Assembly (NCBI GenBank): GCA_005879975.1
Contig: VBIL01000032.1
Coordinates: 1 to 40,510 of the forward strand
DNA from: Chloroflexota bacterium
GTDB taxonomy: Bacteria > Chloroflexota > Limnocylindria > P2-11E
Direction: 5' to 3'
DNA: 40,510 bases
This document shows, piece by piece, positions 31,792-39,872 of this stretch (within the stretch, counting starts at the first letter, position 1; every line of letters begins with the position of its first letter). The notes below the pieces were generated by a model. It saw only the letters and a list, made by a program, of their open reading frames with translations. It had not been told where the DNA came from and made no database searches. Made by a program: the position numbers and the translations under genes.

Positions 31792-32688
31792 TTAGGCGGT
31801 CGGCGCAGTCGGCGCTGCCGGACGGCGTGTGCGCGTGGCGGCCAGACCGACGCCGAGGATGATCAGCGGGATCGCTCCGAAGACCATGATCCAGATGGCG
31901 AAGTCGGCGAATACCCGAAGCATGGATCCGAGGGTCGCGAGTGCGCGGGCGAAGGTGTTCGCCGGGTCCCACGCCTTACCCGGCTCCTCGACCGGCGTCG
32001 CAATAGCCGGGATCGGTGTTACCGAGAGCACGAGTGTGGAGAAGTCGGTCCGGCTCTTCAAGGAGTTGATCTGGCCGGTGAGCTGCTCGACCTGCGTGCG
32101 GACGTTCGTGATCGACGCGTCGACCTTCAGGATCTCGTCGATCGTGTTCGCGCGCGCGAGGAGCGCGAGGTAGCGCTGCTCCTCGGTCTGCTTCGCCGCG
32201 AGGCGCGCCTGGAGGTCGACGAACTGATCGGTCACGTCCTGGCCGGTGACGTTCGATGTCACGACCTCACCGTCGAGACTGCGGAACTGGCGGAGCGCCT
32301 CGCCGAAGCTGCGCGACGGGACGCGAACGGTGAGCGTCGCCGTCTTGTTCTCGCTGCTTCCGGACTCGCTGAGGCTCAGCACGTCTCCGCCCAGCGACGC
32401 GACGATCAGCTGCGCTTTCTCGCTCGTCGCCCAGGGGTCCTTGGCGCGCATCGAGATGTTCGCGGTCAGGATGAGGTTCCGGTCGGCATTGAACGCGACC
32501 GGGTTCGGGATGCCCTCCTTCGGCGCCGGCGCGCCCACCGCGGCGGTGCCGACCTGGGCCGAGTCGATGCCCTGGGCCGTCGCGCCGCCTACGCCTCCGG
32601 GACGGGGCGCCGCGGCGGTGGGAGCGCTCGCGGCCGAACAGGCCGCCAGAAAGAGCGGTGCGGCGAGCAAAAGGGCGAGCCTACGCAT
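31792..32688 (-). CDS. DUF4349 domain lipoprotein
   Basis: A 298-aa lipoprotein. The signal peptide ends at LAAC (Cys17), then an Ala/Pro/Gly-rich linker. The DUF4349 core follows (NISMRAKDPWATSEKAQLIV; TLTVRVPSRSFGEALRQFR; a region from VDLQARLAAKQTEEQRYLAL that looks coiled-coil). A C-terminal helix (FADFAIWIMVFGAIPLIIL) anchors it in the membrane, followed by a short basic tail. The family's role is unknown, possibly envelope structure or membrane stress. It is downstream of tatD by 43 bases on the same strand and ends at a strong terminator, so it may be the last gene of the metG-tatD unit. Confidence 0.9.
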   Translation of the reverse strand: MRRLALLLAAPLFLAACSAASAPTAAAPRPGGVGGATAQGIDSAQVGTAAVGAPAPKEGIPNPVAFNADRNLILTANISMRAKDPWATSEKAQLIVASLGGDVLSLSESGSSENKTATLTVRVPSRSFGEALRQFRSLDGEVVTSNVTGQDVTDQFVDLQARLAAKQTEEQRYLALLARANTIDEILKVDASITNVRTQVEQLTGQINSLKSRTDFSTLVLSVTPIPAIATPVEEPGKAWDPANTFARALATLGSMLRVFADFAIWIMVFGAIPLIILGVGLAATRTRRPAAPTAPTA

Positions 32689-32731
32689 CTAAGTCACCTG
32701 CTTTCGGCGGGTCTTTGTGACTGTGTAGACG

Positions 32732-33511
32732 TCAGGTAGGCGAGCCAGGTTCCCAGCGGGTTCCAAAGAGGCTCCGGGCGTTCTCGGCGATCCGGGCGAC
32801 CAGCTCGCCCAGGTCCTCCCGGCGGTCGTGCGCCAGCGCGGCGTGGGTCGCCGCCACATAGATCGGCTCGTTGCGGCGTCCGCGGGCATTCTGGGGTGCC
32901 AGGTAGGGCGCGTCGGTCTCGGCCAGCAGGCGGTCCGCCGGAACGAGGATCGCGGCATCGCGGAGGCGCTCGCTGCCGGGATAGGTCACCGTGCCGGCGA
33001 ACGATATGAGGAGGCCGAGACCGAGCCACTCCTCGATCTCGGCCGGTCCCTCGCTGTAGCAGTGCACCATGCCACGCACCTCTGGGCCGTCGCGGAGGAT
33101 CGCCCGGACGCGCTCCCCGGAGTCGCGCACGTGTAGAACGACTGGCAGGTCGAGCAGAGAAGCGACCGCGAGCTGACCACGAAGTGCCTTCTCCTGGAGA
33201 TCCGGCGGCGCACTGCGGCCGGAGAAGTCCATGCCGATCTCGCCGATCGCGACCACGCGCTCATCACCGGCCAGCTCCGTGATGCGGGCGACGGTTTCCG
33301 CGTCCCACGCCGCGGCGCGATGCGGATGCACGCCGACCGCGGCGCGCACGCCTTCATACCGTCGCGCGAGCGCGATCGCTTCCGCGCTCGACGCGACGTC
33401 CTCGCCCGCGGTGAGGATCCGGTCGACGCCGGCCTTCCGCGCCCGGTCAAGGACATCGGGCAGGTCGTCGGCGAAGCGTCGATCCGTCAGGTGCGCGTGC
33501 GCGTCGATCAC
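32732..33511 (-). CDS. tatD: TatD family metal-dependent hydrolase (DNase-like)
   Basis: A 259-aa TIM-barrel amidohydrolase. Metal ligands are H5 and H7 (DAHAH), E91 (GEIGMDF), H127 (LHVRD), H150 (HCYS) and D200 (ETDAPYL), a complete TatD set. The start is GTG 33511, six bases after the metG stop; a frame from 33598 would be metG shadow. metG-tatD adjacency is common in bacteria, and the function is nucleic-acid quality control or DNA repair. Confidence 0.92.
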   Translation of the reverse strand: MIDAHAHLTDRRFADDLPDVLDRARKAGVDRILTAGEDVASSAEAIALARRYEGVRAAVGVHPHRAAAWDAETVARITELAGDERVVAIGEIGMDFSGRSAPPDLQEKALRGQLAVASLLDLPVVLHVRDSGERVRAILRDGPEVRGMVHCYSEGPAEIEEWLGLGLLISFAGTVTYPGSERLRDAAILVPADRLLAETDAPYLAPQNARGRRNEPIYVAATHAALAHDRREDLGELVARIAENARSLFGTRWEPGSPT

Positions 33512-33516
33512 CGAGG

Positions 33517-35064
33517 CTACGCGGCGGTCGTCCGCTCCAGGCGCGGGAAGAGCGGCGCACCGACGCTCACCGGCGAGCCCTTCCGGAGCAGGCCCCACCT
33601 GGCGACGTCAGACCACTTGCTGGTGCTGGCCAGAGGCACACCGAGCTGCGTGGTGATGCGATCGGCGACGGTCGGCGTGTACGGGTAGAGCAGATACGCG
33701 ACCAGGCGTACCGCCTCGAGACCGGCGTAGAGGGCGGCCTCCAGCGGCGCACGATCCGTAGGCGACTTCGCGAGCTGCCACGGCTGCGTGCGCTGGTAGT
33801 GCTTATTGGCCGCGTCGACGAGCGAGAAGATCGCCGCGAGAGCATCAGCGAAACGCAGCTCGCTCGCGGCGCCGTCGTGATCGCGCAATGCGCGCTCCGC
33901 CACCTCGCGGATCATCCGCTCCGACTCACCGGGAGCGCCCGTGTCGGGAACGCGCGACTCGCAGTACTGGGCGACCATCGCGAGCGTGCGCGACACGAGA
34001 TTCCCGAGGCCGTTCGCCAGATCCGCGTTGAACCGAGCGTTCAACAGCTCTGGCGAGATCGGTGAGTCCTTCTCGAACGGCGCTTCGCGCAGGACGAGAT
34101 AGCGCGCGGCATCGACGCCCCACTCCTCGGCCGAGGCGAATGGGTCGATCATGTTGCCGCTCGATTTCGAAAGTCTCTGGCCGCGATATTCGAGGAACCC
34201 GTGCACGAAGATCTTGCGCGGGAGCTCCACCCCCGCCGAAAGCAGCATCGCCGGCCAGTAGATGCAGTGAAAGCGGCTGATGTCCTTGCCGATGATGTGA
34301 ACGTCCGCCGGCCACCATTTCTTGAACTTCTTCTCGTCGGTACCGAAGCCCACACCGGTCACGTAATTGATCAGCGCATCGAACCACACGTAGACGGTGT
34401 GATCCGGCCGGCCGGGCCAGGGTATGCCCCACTTGAGGCTCCGCCCGCGCGAGACGCTCACATCGCGGAGACCGCGATCGAACCATGCGATGACTTCGTT
34501 GCGCCGGTACTCCGGTACGGTGAAGCCGGGGTTGCGCTCGTACAGCTCGCGCAGGGCCTTTTCGTACTTGCTCAGACGGAAGAAGAAGTTCTCTTCTTTG
34601 ACCCGCTGAATGGCGTCGGGATTATCTGGATGGAACTGGCAGCGGCCGTTGACCAGCTCGTCCTCTTCGTAGAAGGCTTCGCAGCGTGTGCAGTAAAGCC
34701 CCTCGTACGTCGTCAGGTACACGTCGTCGTTGGCAATCCAGCGGCGGACGAATTCCTGGACGCCGGCGATGTGGTCGGGATCGACCGTCCGGACGAACCG
34801 GTCGTAGCTGATGTTCCAGGTGTCGCAGAGCCGCTTGAACGCGGCCGCGTTGCGATCGACGAAGGTCCGGGTGTCCACACCTGCCGCCTTCGCGGCCTGC
34901 TCGTTCTTGGTCGCGTTGTCGTCGGTGCCGGTCAGGAAGAACACATCGTCGCCGCGCTGGCGGTGGAAGCGGGCAAGCGCGTCCGCCCCGGTCTTCTCAT
35001 ACGCATGATGAAGCCCCGGCTCCGCGTTGACGTAGTCGATGGCGGTCGTCAGATAGAACTTCAT
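33517..35064 (-). CDS. metG: Methionyl-tRNA synthetase with an unusual HIGH motif
   Basis: A 515-aa class I synthetase that charges tRNA-Met. The class I motif expected as PHIGHAY reads PGLHHAY (residues 16-22), so the first His of HIGH is Gly and the third position is His. The rest is normal: RLSKSSGN (296-303) is the KMSKS variant, Zn-site residues are C124, C127, C141 and H144, and the GTDDNATKNEQAAKA region fits the subfamily. The ATG at 35064 is the first gene of a unit with tatD and DUF4349. The start is 15 bases from the divergent M28 gene at 35080, so its promoter overlaps that region or lies inside the gene opposite. Confidence 0.93.
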   Translation of the reverse strand: MKFYLTTAIDYVNAEPGLHHAYEKTGADALARFHRQRGDDVFFLTGTDDNATKNEQAAKAAGVDTRTFVDRNAAAFKRLCDTWNISYDRFVRTVDPDHIAGVQEFVRRWIANDDVYLTTYEGLYCTRCEAFYEEDELVNGRCQFHPDNPDAIQRVKEENFFFRLSKYEKALRELYERNPGFTVPEYRRNEVIAWFDRGLRDVSVSRGRSLKWGIPWPGRPDHTVYVWFDALINYVTGVGFGTDEKKFKKWWPADVHIIGKDISRFHCIYWPAMLLSAGVELPRKIFVHGFLEYRGQRLSKSSGNMIDPFASAEEWGVDAARYLVLREAPFEKDSPISPELLNARFNADLANGLGNLVSRTLAMVAQYCESRVPDTGAPGESERMIREVAERALRDHDGAASELRFADALAAIFSLVDAANKHYQRTQPWQLAKSPTDRAPLEAALYAGLEAVRLVAYLLYPYTPTVADRITTQLGVPLASTSKWSDVARWGLLRKGSPVSVGAPLFPRLERTTAA

Positions 35065-35079
35065 GGCCTTGAAGCCATT

Positions 35080-36534
35080 ATGTTAGGTGTAGTGCGCGCG
35101 CTGCGACCGCTGTTTTTCATCGCAGCGTTGCTCTTCGCGTGCACAACGCACACAGCTGAGACGCCCGCCACGCAGTCGCCAACAACCACGCCATCGACCA
35201 ATCCCACGGCATCGAGCTCGACCTTCGATGGCGCAAGAGCGAAAGCGCACGTCGACTATCTCGCGGATCCGGCCCGCGGTGGCCGCTACTCGGGGTCCGC
35301 GGGGTATCTCGATGCGGCCACGTATGTGGCCGAGCGCTTCCGGGAGATCGGCCTCGAGCCGGCCGGCGATAGCGGCACGTACTTCGAGCACTTCACGATG
35401 CCGCTCGTGGATCTGACCGCGATGTCCGTACTCGCGATCGGCACGAAGACGTATCGCCCGCGCGTGGATTTCACCGAGAGCGTTGGCGGTCGCTCTGGCT
35501 CGGGCGCCGCCGAAGCGCAGCTCGCGGTCGTCGGCGGCGCGGCGCGCACCGGCGGACAGAACGACTTCGCGGGCACGGACGCGCGAGGGAAGGTCGCGCT
35601 CATCACCGGACCGGCGGCGCCCGGGGGCGGCGGTGCCGTTGAGAATGCCTACCAGGAAGGCGCGATTGGCGTGCTGGTCATCGGCGGCGCGACCCTTCGC
35701 TACTCGTACGCTCCGCGGTTTCAGACGACGACGATCCCGACCCTCGTCATCACTGAAGGCGTCGCCAACGAGCTCATCGCCGCGAGTGGAAAGAAGGTCT
35801 CCGACGTGCAGGCGGCGGTCCGAGCCCGCCGCTCCGATCCGAGCGCGCCGGCGCCCGGCTTCGACGTACCGACGACCGTGCGCGTGAGCGTCTCGCTAAC
35901 GCCCGTGCACGAGGTCGACGCGATCAACGTCGTCGGTCTGCTGCGCTCTCCCGACGAGCTTGGCGGAAAGCGCGCGGTGCTCGTCGGCGGGCACCTCGAC
36001 GGCGTCGGCACGGATCCGGACGGAACGGTGTTCCAGGCCGCGAATGACAACGCATCGGGACCGGCCATCACGATCGAGGTCGCGCGCGCGCTTGCCGCGG
36101 ACCGCGCAACGCTCACGCACTCCGTCGTGTTCGTCGCGTTCGCCGGCGAGGAGGAAGGCTACTTCGGCTCCGAAGCCTATGTCGCGCAGACAGCGACGAC
36201 ACCGGGTCGCGTGGAGAGTCTCATCGCGATGCTCAACCTCGACGTGATCGGCTGCTGCAGCGACACGCTCATCGTCTCGAACGAGGCTCCGGACCTCCAG
36301 CAAAAGGTCCGCGAGACGGCCACGAGCCTAGGGATCTCGAGCCAGGCGATCGGCGGCGGCGGAAGCGATCAGACCAGCTTCGCGCGACGGCGCGTCCCCG
36401 CGGTCTTCATCGGGATGTCGGACTACATCCTCCACGTGTACGCCGACAAGCCGAGCGTTGTCGAAGCGGGCCGGCTCAAGAAGGCAGGCGATGTCGTGAC
36501 GACGGTCGCGCGCCAGCTCGCGGCGGGTGGCTAG
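35080..36534 (+). CDS. M28 family peptidase lipoprotein
   Basis: A 484-aa zinc peptidase (aminopeptidase-like). The signal peptide ends at LLFAC (Cys21), then a Thr/Ser/Pro-rich linker. A PA-type domain is visible around GALRYSY-like text (GGATLRYSYAPRFQ). Zinc ligands are in GGHLDGVG (His), NDNASG (Asp), GEEEG (catalytic Glu and ligand), LNLDVIG and the His of YILHVYADK. It hydrolyses peptides outside the cell. ATG 35080 has no ribosome site; GTG 35092 with AGGT upstream is an alternative start. Its TAG at 36532-36534 overlaps the convergent DinB-fold gene. Confidence 0.88.
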   Translation: MLGVVRALRPLFFIAALLFACTTHTAETPATQSPTTTPSTNPTASSSTFDGARAKAHVDYLADPARGGRYSGSAGYLDAATYVAERFREIGLEPAGDSGTYFEHFTMPLVDLTAMSVLAIGTKTYRPRVDFTESVGGRSGSGAAEAQLAVVGGAARTGGQNDFAGTDARGKVALITGPAAPGGGGAVENAYQEGAIGVLVIGGATLRYSYAPRFQTTTIPTLVITEGVANELIAASGKKVSDVQAAVRARRSDPSAPAPGFDVPTTVRVSVSLTPVHEVDAINVVGLLRSPDELGGKRAVLVGGHLDGVGTDPDGTVFQAANDNASGPAITIEVARALAADRATLTHSVVFVAFAGEEEGYFGSEAYVAQTATTPGRVESLIAMLNLDVIGCCSDTLIVSNEAPDLQQKVRETATSLGISSQAIGGGGSDQTSFARRRVPAVFIGMSDYILHVYADKPSVVEAGRLKKAGDVVTTVARQLAAGG

Positions 36535-37373
36535 CTCCTCGCCGAAACGGCGATCTCCGCTGCTCTCTCGCTGAGCGCGGCAGCGACCGCTTCGCGCTCC
36601 TTCTCGCCGAACTGGGTCGAACCGAGCATCTCGACCGGCGCGAGGTCGCGGTATAGGACGCGGACGAGACGGCGCGCCTCCGTCGGACCGCGTTCGATCA
36701 ACTCCAGCGTCTTCTCGACCTGCACGGTGTGCTGCACGATGTGCGCCTCGAACCGGTGCAGCCGAAAGCGGATCGGCTTCTCGCCGTCCCAGAACATCGC
36801 CGGCTTCTCGAGGGCTTCATCCGGAAGCGGCCCGAGCTCGCGCAGGATGCGGCGGTGGATCTCGAAGATCGCGTTCCGTACGTCCGCGATACCGCCCTCG
36901 AGCGTCTTGGGGGCGCGGTAGTTGTGCTCGTCGCGCCAGGAGTCCCAGCGTTCCTCGGCCTCTTCGGCATCGCGCGGTCGGTCGGGCGAGAGGGCGTACT
37001 GGACGACGCCGAGGAAGCCGTACTCAGCCCCGAGCATGTGCTCAAGGACCTCGCGAACCGGCCACTCACCGACCGCGGGCACGCGGTCGAGATCGTCGTC
37101 ACGGAGACCCGCGAGTACGCCGGCAAGATCGCGGTACGCGAGATGGTATTGACCCAGGATGCGCTCGGTCTGCGACTCCGGCGGGCCTTTCCTGGCCCGG
37201 AGCGATGCGAGGCGCACCGCGAGGTCGCGGAGCTCGTGCTGCGCGAGGAGCAGCGTGAAGCGAAGGCCTTCGTCGTCGTACTCGCGCCACACCCACGGCC
37301 GGCCCATGTCGAGATCGGAAAGACCGACCGTTGTCCGAACGAGCTCCTCGACAGCCTGCGTGACGGTTGGCAC
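36531..37373 (-). CDS. DinB-like four-helix protein
   Basis: A 280-aa DinB-superfamily protein. Metal-site His candidates lie in VLEHMLGAEYG and RFEAHIVQHTVQ, with the helix LGQYHLAYRDLAGVLAGL before them. Its N-terminal 80 residues are an unassigned helical extension. The start is GTG 37373 with AGGA upstream and a 4-base gap from the ligase stop. DinB-fold proteins include thiol (bacillithiol, mycothiol) S-transferases, so with an ATP-grasp pair and a GCS2 ligase next to it a thiol-metabolite transferase is a reasonable guess. The stop TAG pairs with the convergent M28 stop: the palindrome CTAG at 36531-36534 is used by both. Confidence 0.8.
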   Translation of the reverse strand: MPTVTQAVEELVRTTVGLSDLDMGRPWVWREYDDEGLRFTLLLAQHELRDLAVRLASLRARKGPPESQTERILGQYHLAYRDLAGVLAGLRDDDLDRVPAVGEWPVREVLEHMLGAEYGFLGVVQYALSPDRPRDAEEAEERWDSWRDEHNYRAPKTLEGGIADVRNAIFEIHRRILRELGPLPDEALEKPAMFWDGEKPIRFRLHRFEAHIVQHTVQVEKTLELIERGPTEARRLVRVLYRDLAPVEMLGSTQFGEKEREAVAAALSERAAEIAVSARS

Positions 37374-37377
37374 GTTC

Positions 37378-38502
37378 CTAGACCGCGACCGCCGCGACCC
37401 CAGCGACGGTCTCGCCAGCGACGAGGTCAACAACGGCATGCAGGTGCCCGGTCTCTTTCCAAGCGCGGATCTGCCGGTCCGCGCTCGTGCCGTCGCGCAC
37501 GATGGTCTCCAGGTAAGCGACCTCTCTGCGCGAGCCCAGGGCGTCGACCACGTCGTCGACGAACTCCAGTAGCTCGATCGCGAGGTCCTTCATCGGAACC
37601 TCGGTCTGTTTCCCGAAATCGATGAGTTTCGCGTCCATACCCCCGCGGATCGCTCGCCATTTGTTCTCCTGGATCAACGCCGGCGCGTAGCGGCGAAAGC
37701 CGAGGTTGCTGTCGCGCAACATCAGAAGCTTCGCGCAGATCGCCTGGACCAAGGCTGCGAGGCAAAGCGTCTCCTCCATCCTCGTCGCCGCGTCGCAGAT
37801 CCGGAACTCGATGGTGGGATAGAAGGCGTGCGGACGAAGATCCCACCAGATCTTCCGTCCGTTGTCGATCGACGCGGTCTTGACCAGGAGCTCGACGAAG
37901 TTCTCGTACTCATCGTGGCTCGAGAACTCCGGCGGGATGCCGGTACGCGGGAAACGGCCCCAGATGACCTGGCGGTAGGACTTCAGGCCCGTGTTTCGGG
38001 TGAGCCAGAAGGGGCTGGATGTCGAGATCGCGAGCAAGTGCGGGAGGAAGTAACGGGCCTCGTTCATCACCTCGATGCGCCGCTCGCGGTCGGCGATGCC
38101 CACATGCACATGGAGGCCGAAGATCAGGAGCTCACGGATCACGTCCTGGAGCTCCTCCTCGAGGACCTTGTAGCGCTCGTGCTCGGTCACCAGCTGGTCC
38201 TGCCAGTGTGAGAACGGATGCGTGCCCGCGGACGCGATCCGCAGCCCGACCGGTTGGAGCAACGCCGCAAGCGTCCCGCGCAACGTGGCGATCTCCTCCC
38301 GCGCCTCGCTGATGTCCGCGCAGATCTTCGTTCCGGCCTCGATCACCGATTGCATCATTTCGGGCTTGATCTGCTCGCCGAGGCGTGGCCTCGCCGCGGC
38401 AAGCAGTGTCGCGCTGTGGCTCTTGAGCTGCCCCTCGCCGTCGACGATCTGGAACTCCTCCTCGATGCCGATGGTGAGGCGGGGTACATCGGTCTTCCTC
38501 AC
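37378..38502 (-). CDS. Carboxylate-amine ligase, GCS2/YbdK family
   Basis: A 374-aa ATP-dependent ligase of the glutamate-cysteine ligase type 2 superfamily. TIGIEEEFQIVDGEG (about residues 10-24) is the ATP/metal-binding start, and FGLHVHVGIAD and EFRICDA are further motifs. Known members form gamma-glutamyl or other amide bonds. ATG 38502 lies in an ATGA overlap with the permuted ATP-grasp gene. It is YbdK-like rather than a dedicated glutathione enzyme, as there is no gshB next door. The linked ATP-grasp genes suggest a peptide-like product. Confidence 0.9.
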   Translation of the reverse strand: MRKTDVPRLTIGIEEEFQIVDGEGQLKSHSATLLAAARPRLGEQIKPEMMQSVIEAGTKICADISEAREEIATLRGTLAALLQPVGLRIASAGTHPFSHWQDQLVTEHERYKVLEEELQDVIRELLIFGLHVHVGIADRERRIEVMNEARYFLPHLLAISTSSPFWLTRNTGLKSYRQVIWGRFPRTGIPPEFSSHDEYENFVELLVKTASIDNGRKIWWDLRPHAFYPTIEFRICDAATRMEETLCLAALVQAICAKLLMLRDSNLGFRRYAPALIQENKWRAIRGGMDAKLIDFGKQTEVPMKDLAIELLEFVDDVVDALGSRREVAYLETIVRDGTSADRQIRAWKETGHLHAVVDLVAGETVAGVAAVAV

Positions 38503-39872
38503 GCGGCCTCCACGATGTAGGTCGGCACCACGCTGCCTGCACCAGCCGTCACGTTCAGCAGCGCACTCGAGCTGACGCGCGCGAGCGTGCCCGAGACCCT
38601 GCCCCAGAAGAGGTACGGGTCGTGGTCGATGGATAGATCGAGGAAGTGCATGCGGTCCAGGATCACCGGGAACGGGTAGCGCGGCACATCGACACGCTCC
38701 TGCGCGACGTACGAGCTCTCGAGCGCGGCGAGGAACGACTGCTCCCAGTCGTGTTGATCGACCGTCCAGCCGAGGACGACGCCCTTTCCGCCGTACTCGT
38801 CGTTGGGCTTCAGGACGAGGCGCTCGCGGTGGCCGACCACGAACTCGGCGAGATCGACGACCTTCCCGCGGTAGGTGGTGTGCCCTTCACGGATTTTTCG
38901 GGTCCAGGGAATGTGCTTCGCGATCGCGGCGCGTTGCGGCGCGGTGTACAGGGCCTCGTAGCGATCATCAGAGAGGAGCGCGAGGCTCATCTTCTTGTGC
39001 AGGAGCTTCGCGCGGAAGCTGTTGACCACGGTGACCGCGCCCTCGAGATACGCCCGGACCAGCGGTCGCGCGACCAAATCTTTCGCGAGGAGCTCGCTCG
39101 TGAGGACCCGTCGGTATACGAGGTCGACGGGCCGTCCTGACGCGCGCAAGGTGCCGCGCGAATACCTGAGGTCCTCCGGAGCGCAGATGACGGTCGCGAT
39201 GCCACGCGACTCGAAGAAACGCTGGAACATCTCGAACTCGGTGAGCGTGGGCAGGCCGCGCCAGTCCACGATTGCGATCGCCGGCCCCTTGCTGGTGCGA
39301 CCGCGATGGGCGCGCAACATGGCCGTGAGCTGCCGTCCCCGTGTCGGCACGACGCGCATGCGGAAACGCTCGCGGAACCGCTTCACGACCGGGAGGGATG
39401 CGAAGACCTCCGCGAGCTCGTCGTTATAGGCCATGCCCGCCGGGGACTCCGCGTTGTACTCCACGAACCTGATCACACCGTCCTCGCCGATGAAGCCGTC
39501 GAGGCGCGAGGACGGCGAGGCGGCCGCGAAGCCTGGATCGGCGAGGGCGAGGGCCTCTTCGCGAGGATCCAGATCGAGCTCTCGCCGAAGATCTTCGTTC
39601 TTGAGGAGTGCCTGTTCGAGGCGGCCGAGAGCCGCATAGATCGTCTCGGCGGCGGCGTTCACCTCCGCGTACTGCCACTCGCTGATGAGATTCGGTCGAA
39701 GCGAGACGCAGAGCGGCCGCTTGCCGAATACCAGGCGGCGTTCGCGCTGACCCTCGGTGAGCATCGCCGCGCTCTCCTGCGCGAGTACGCCGTCCTCGAG
39801 CAGCTCGTGGTAGGCGACCAGCGGCGCCAGCGCCGCGCCTCGCTTATTCGCTACCGCACGTGCCGCCACCAC
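38499..39872 (-). CDS. Circularly permuted ATP-grasp ligase
   Basis: A 457-aa protein in which ATP-grasp motifs occur in swapped order. EYNAE with SPAG (about residues 138-146), normally C-terminal, precedes LVLKPNDEYGGKGVV (about 352-366), normally N-terminal; this is the hallmark of the permuted family. Such enzymes make amide bonds in secondary peptides. The start is GTG 39872, with GGGGGAG 6 bases upstream; a frame to 39953 would be shadow. It overlaps the end of the upstream ATP-grasp gene by 22 bases, and its stop overlaps the GCS2 start, so the three are coupled. Confidence 0.88.
   Translation of the reverse strand: MVAARAVANKRGAALAPLVAYHELLEDGVLAQESAAMLTEGQRERRLVFGKRPLCVSLRPNLISEWQYAEVNAAAETIYAALGRLEQALLKNEDLRRELDLDPREEALALADPGFAAASPSSRLDGFIGEDGVIRFVEYNAESPAGMAYNDELAEVFASLPVVKRFRERFRMRVVPTRGRQLTAMLRAHRGRTSKGPAIAIVDWRGLPTLTEFEMFQRFFESRGIATVICAPEDLRYSRGTLRASGRPVDLVYRRVLTSELLAKDLVARPLVRAYLEGAVTVVNSFRAKLLHKKMSLALLSDDRYEALYTAPQRAAIAKHIPWTRKIREGHTTYRGKVVDLAEFVVGHRERLVLKPNDEYGGKGVVLGWTVDQHDWEQSFLAALESSYVAQERVDVPRYPFPVILDRMHFLDLSIDHDPYLFWGRVSGTLARVSSSALLNVTAGAGSVVPTYIVEAA

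Noticed and set aside
35063-35080. Bidirectional operator between metG and the M28 gene
   Set aside because: ATGGC and GCCAT form a 5-bp inverted repeat in 16 bases, but it includes the metG start codon and is too short to support a regulatory site.
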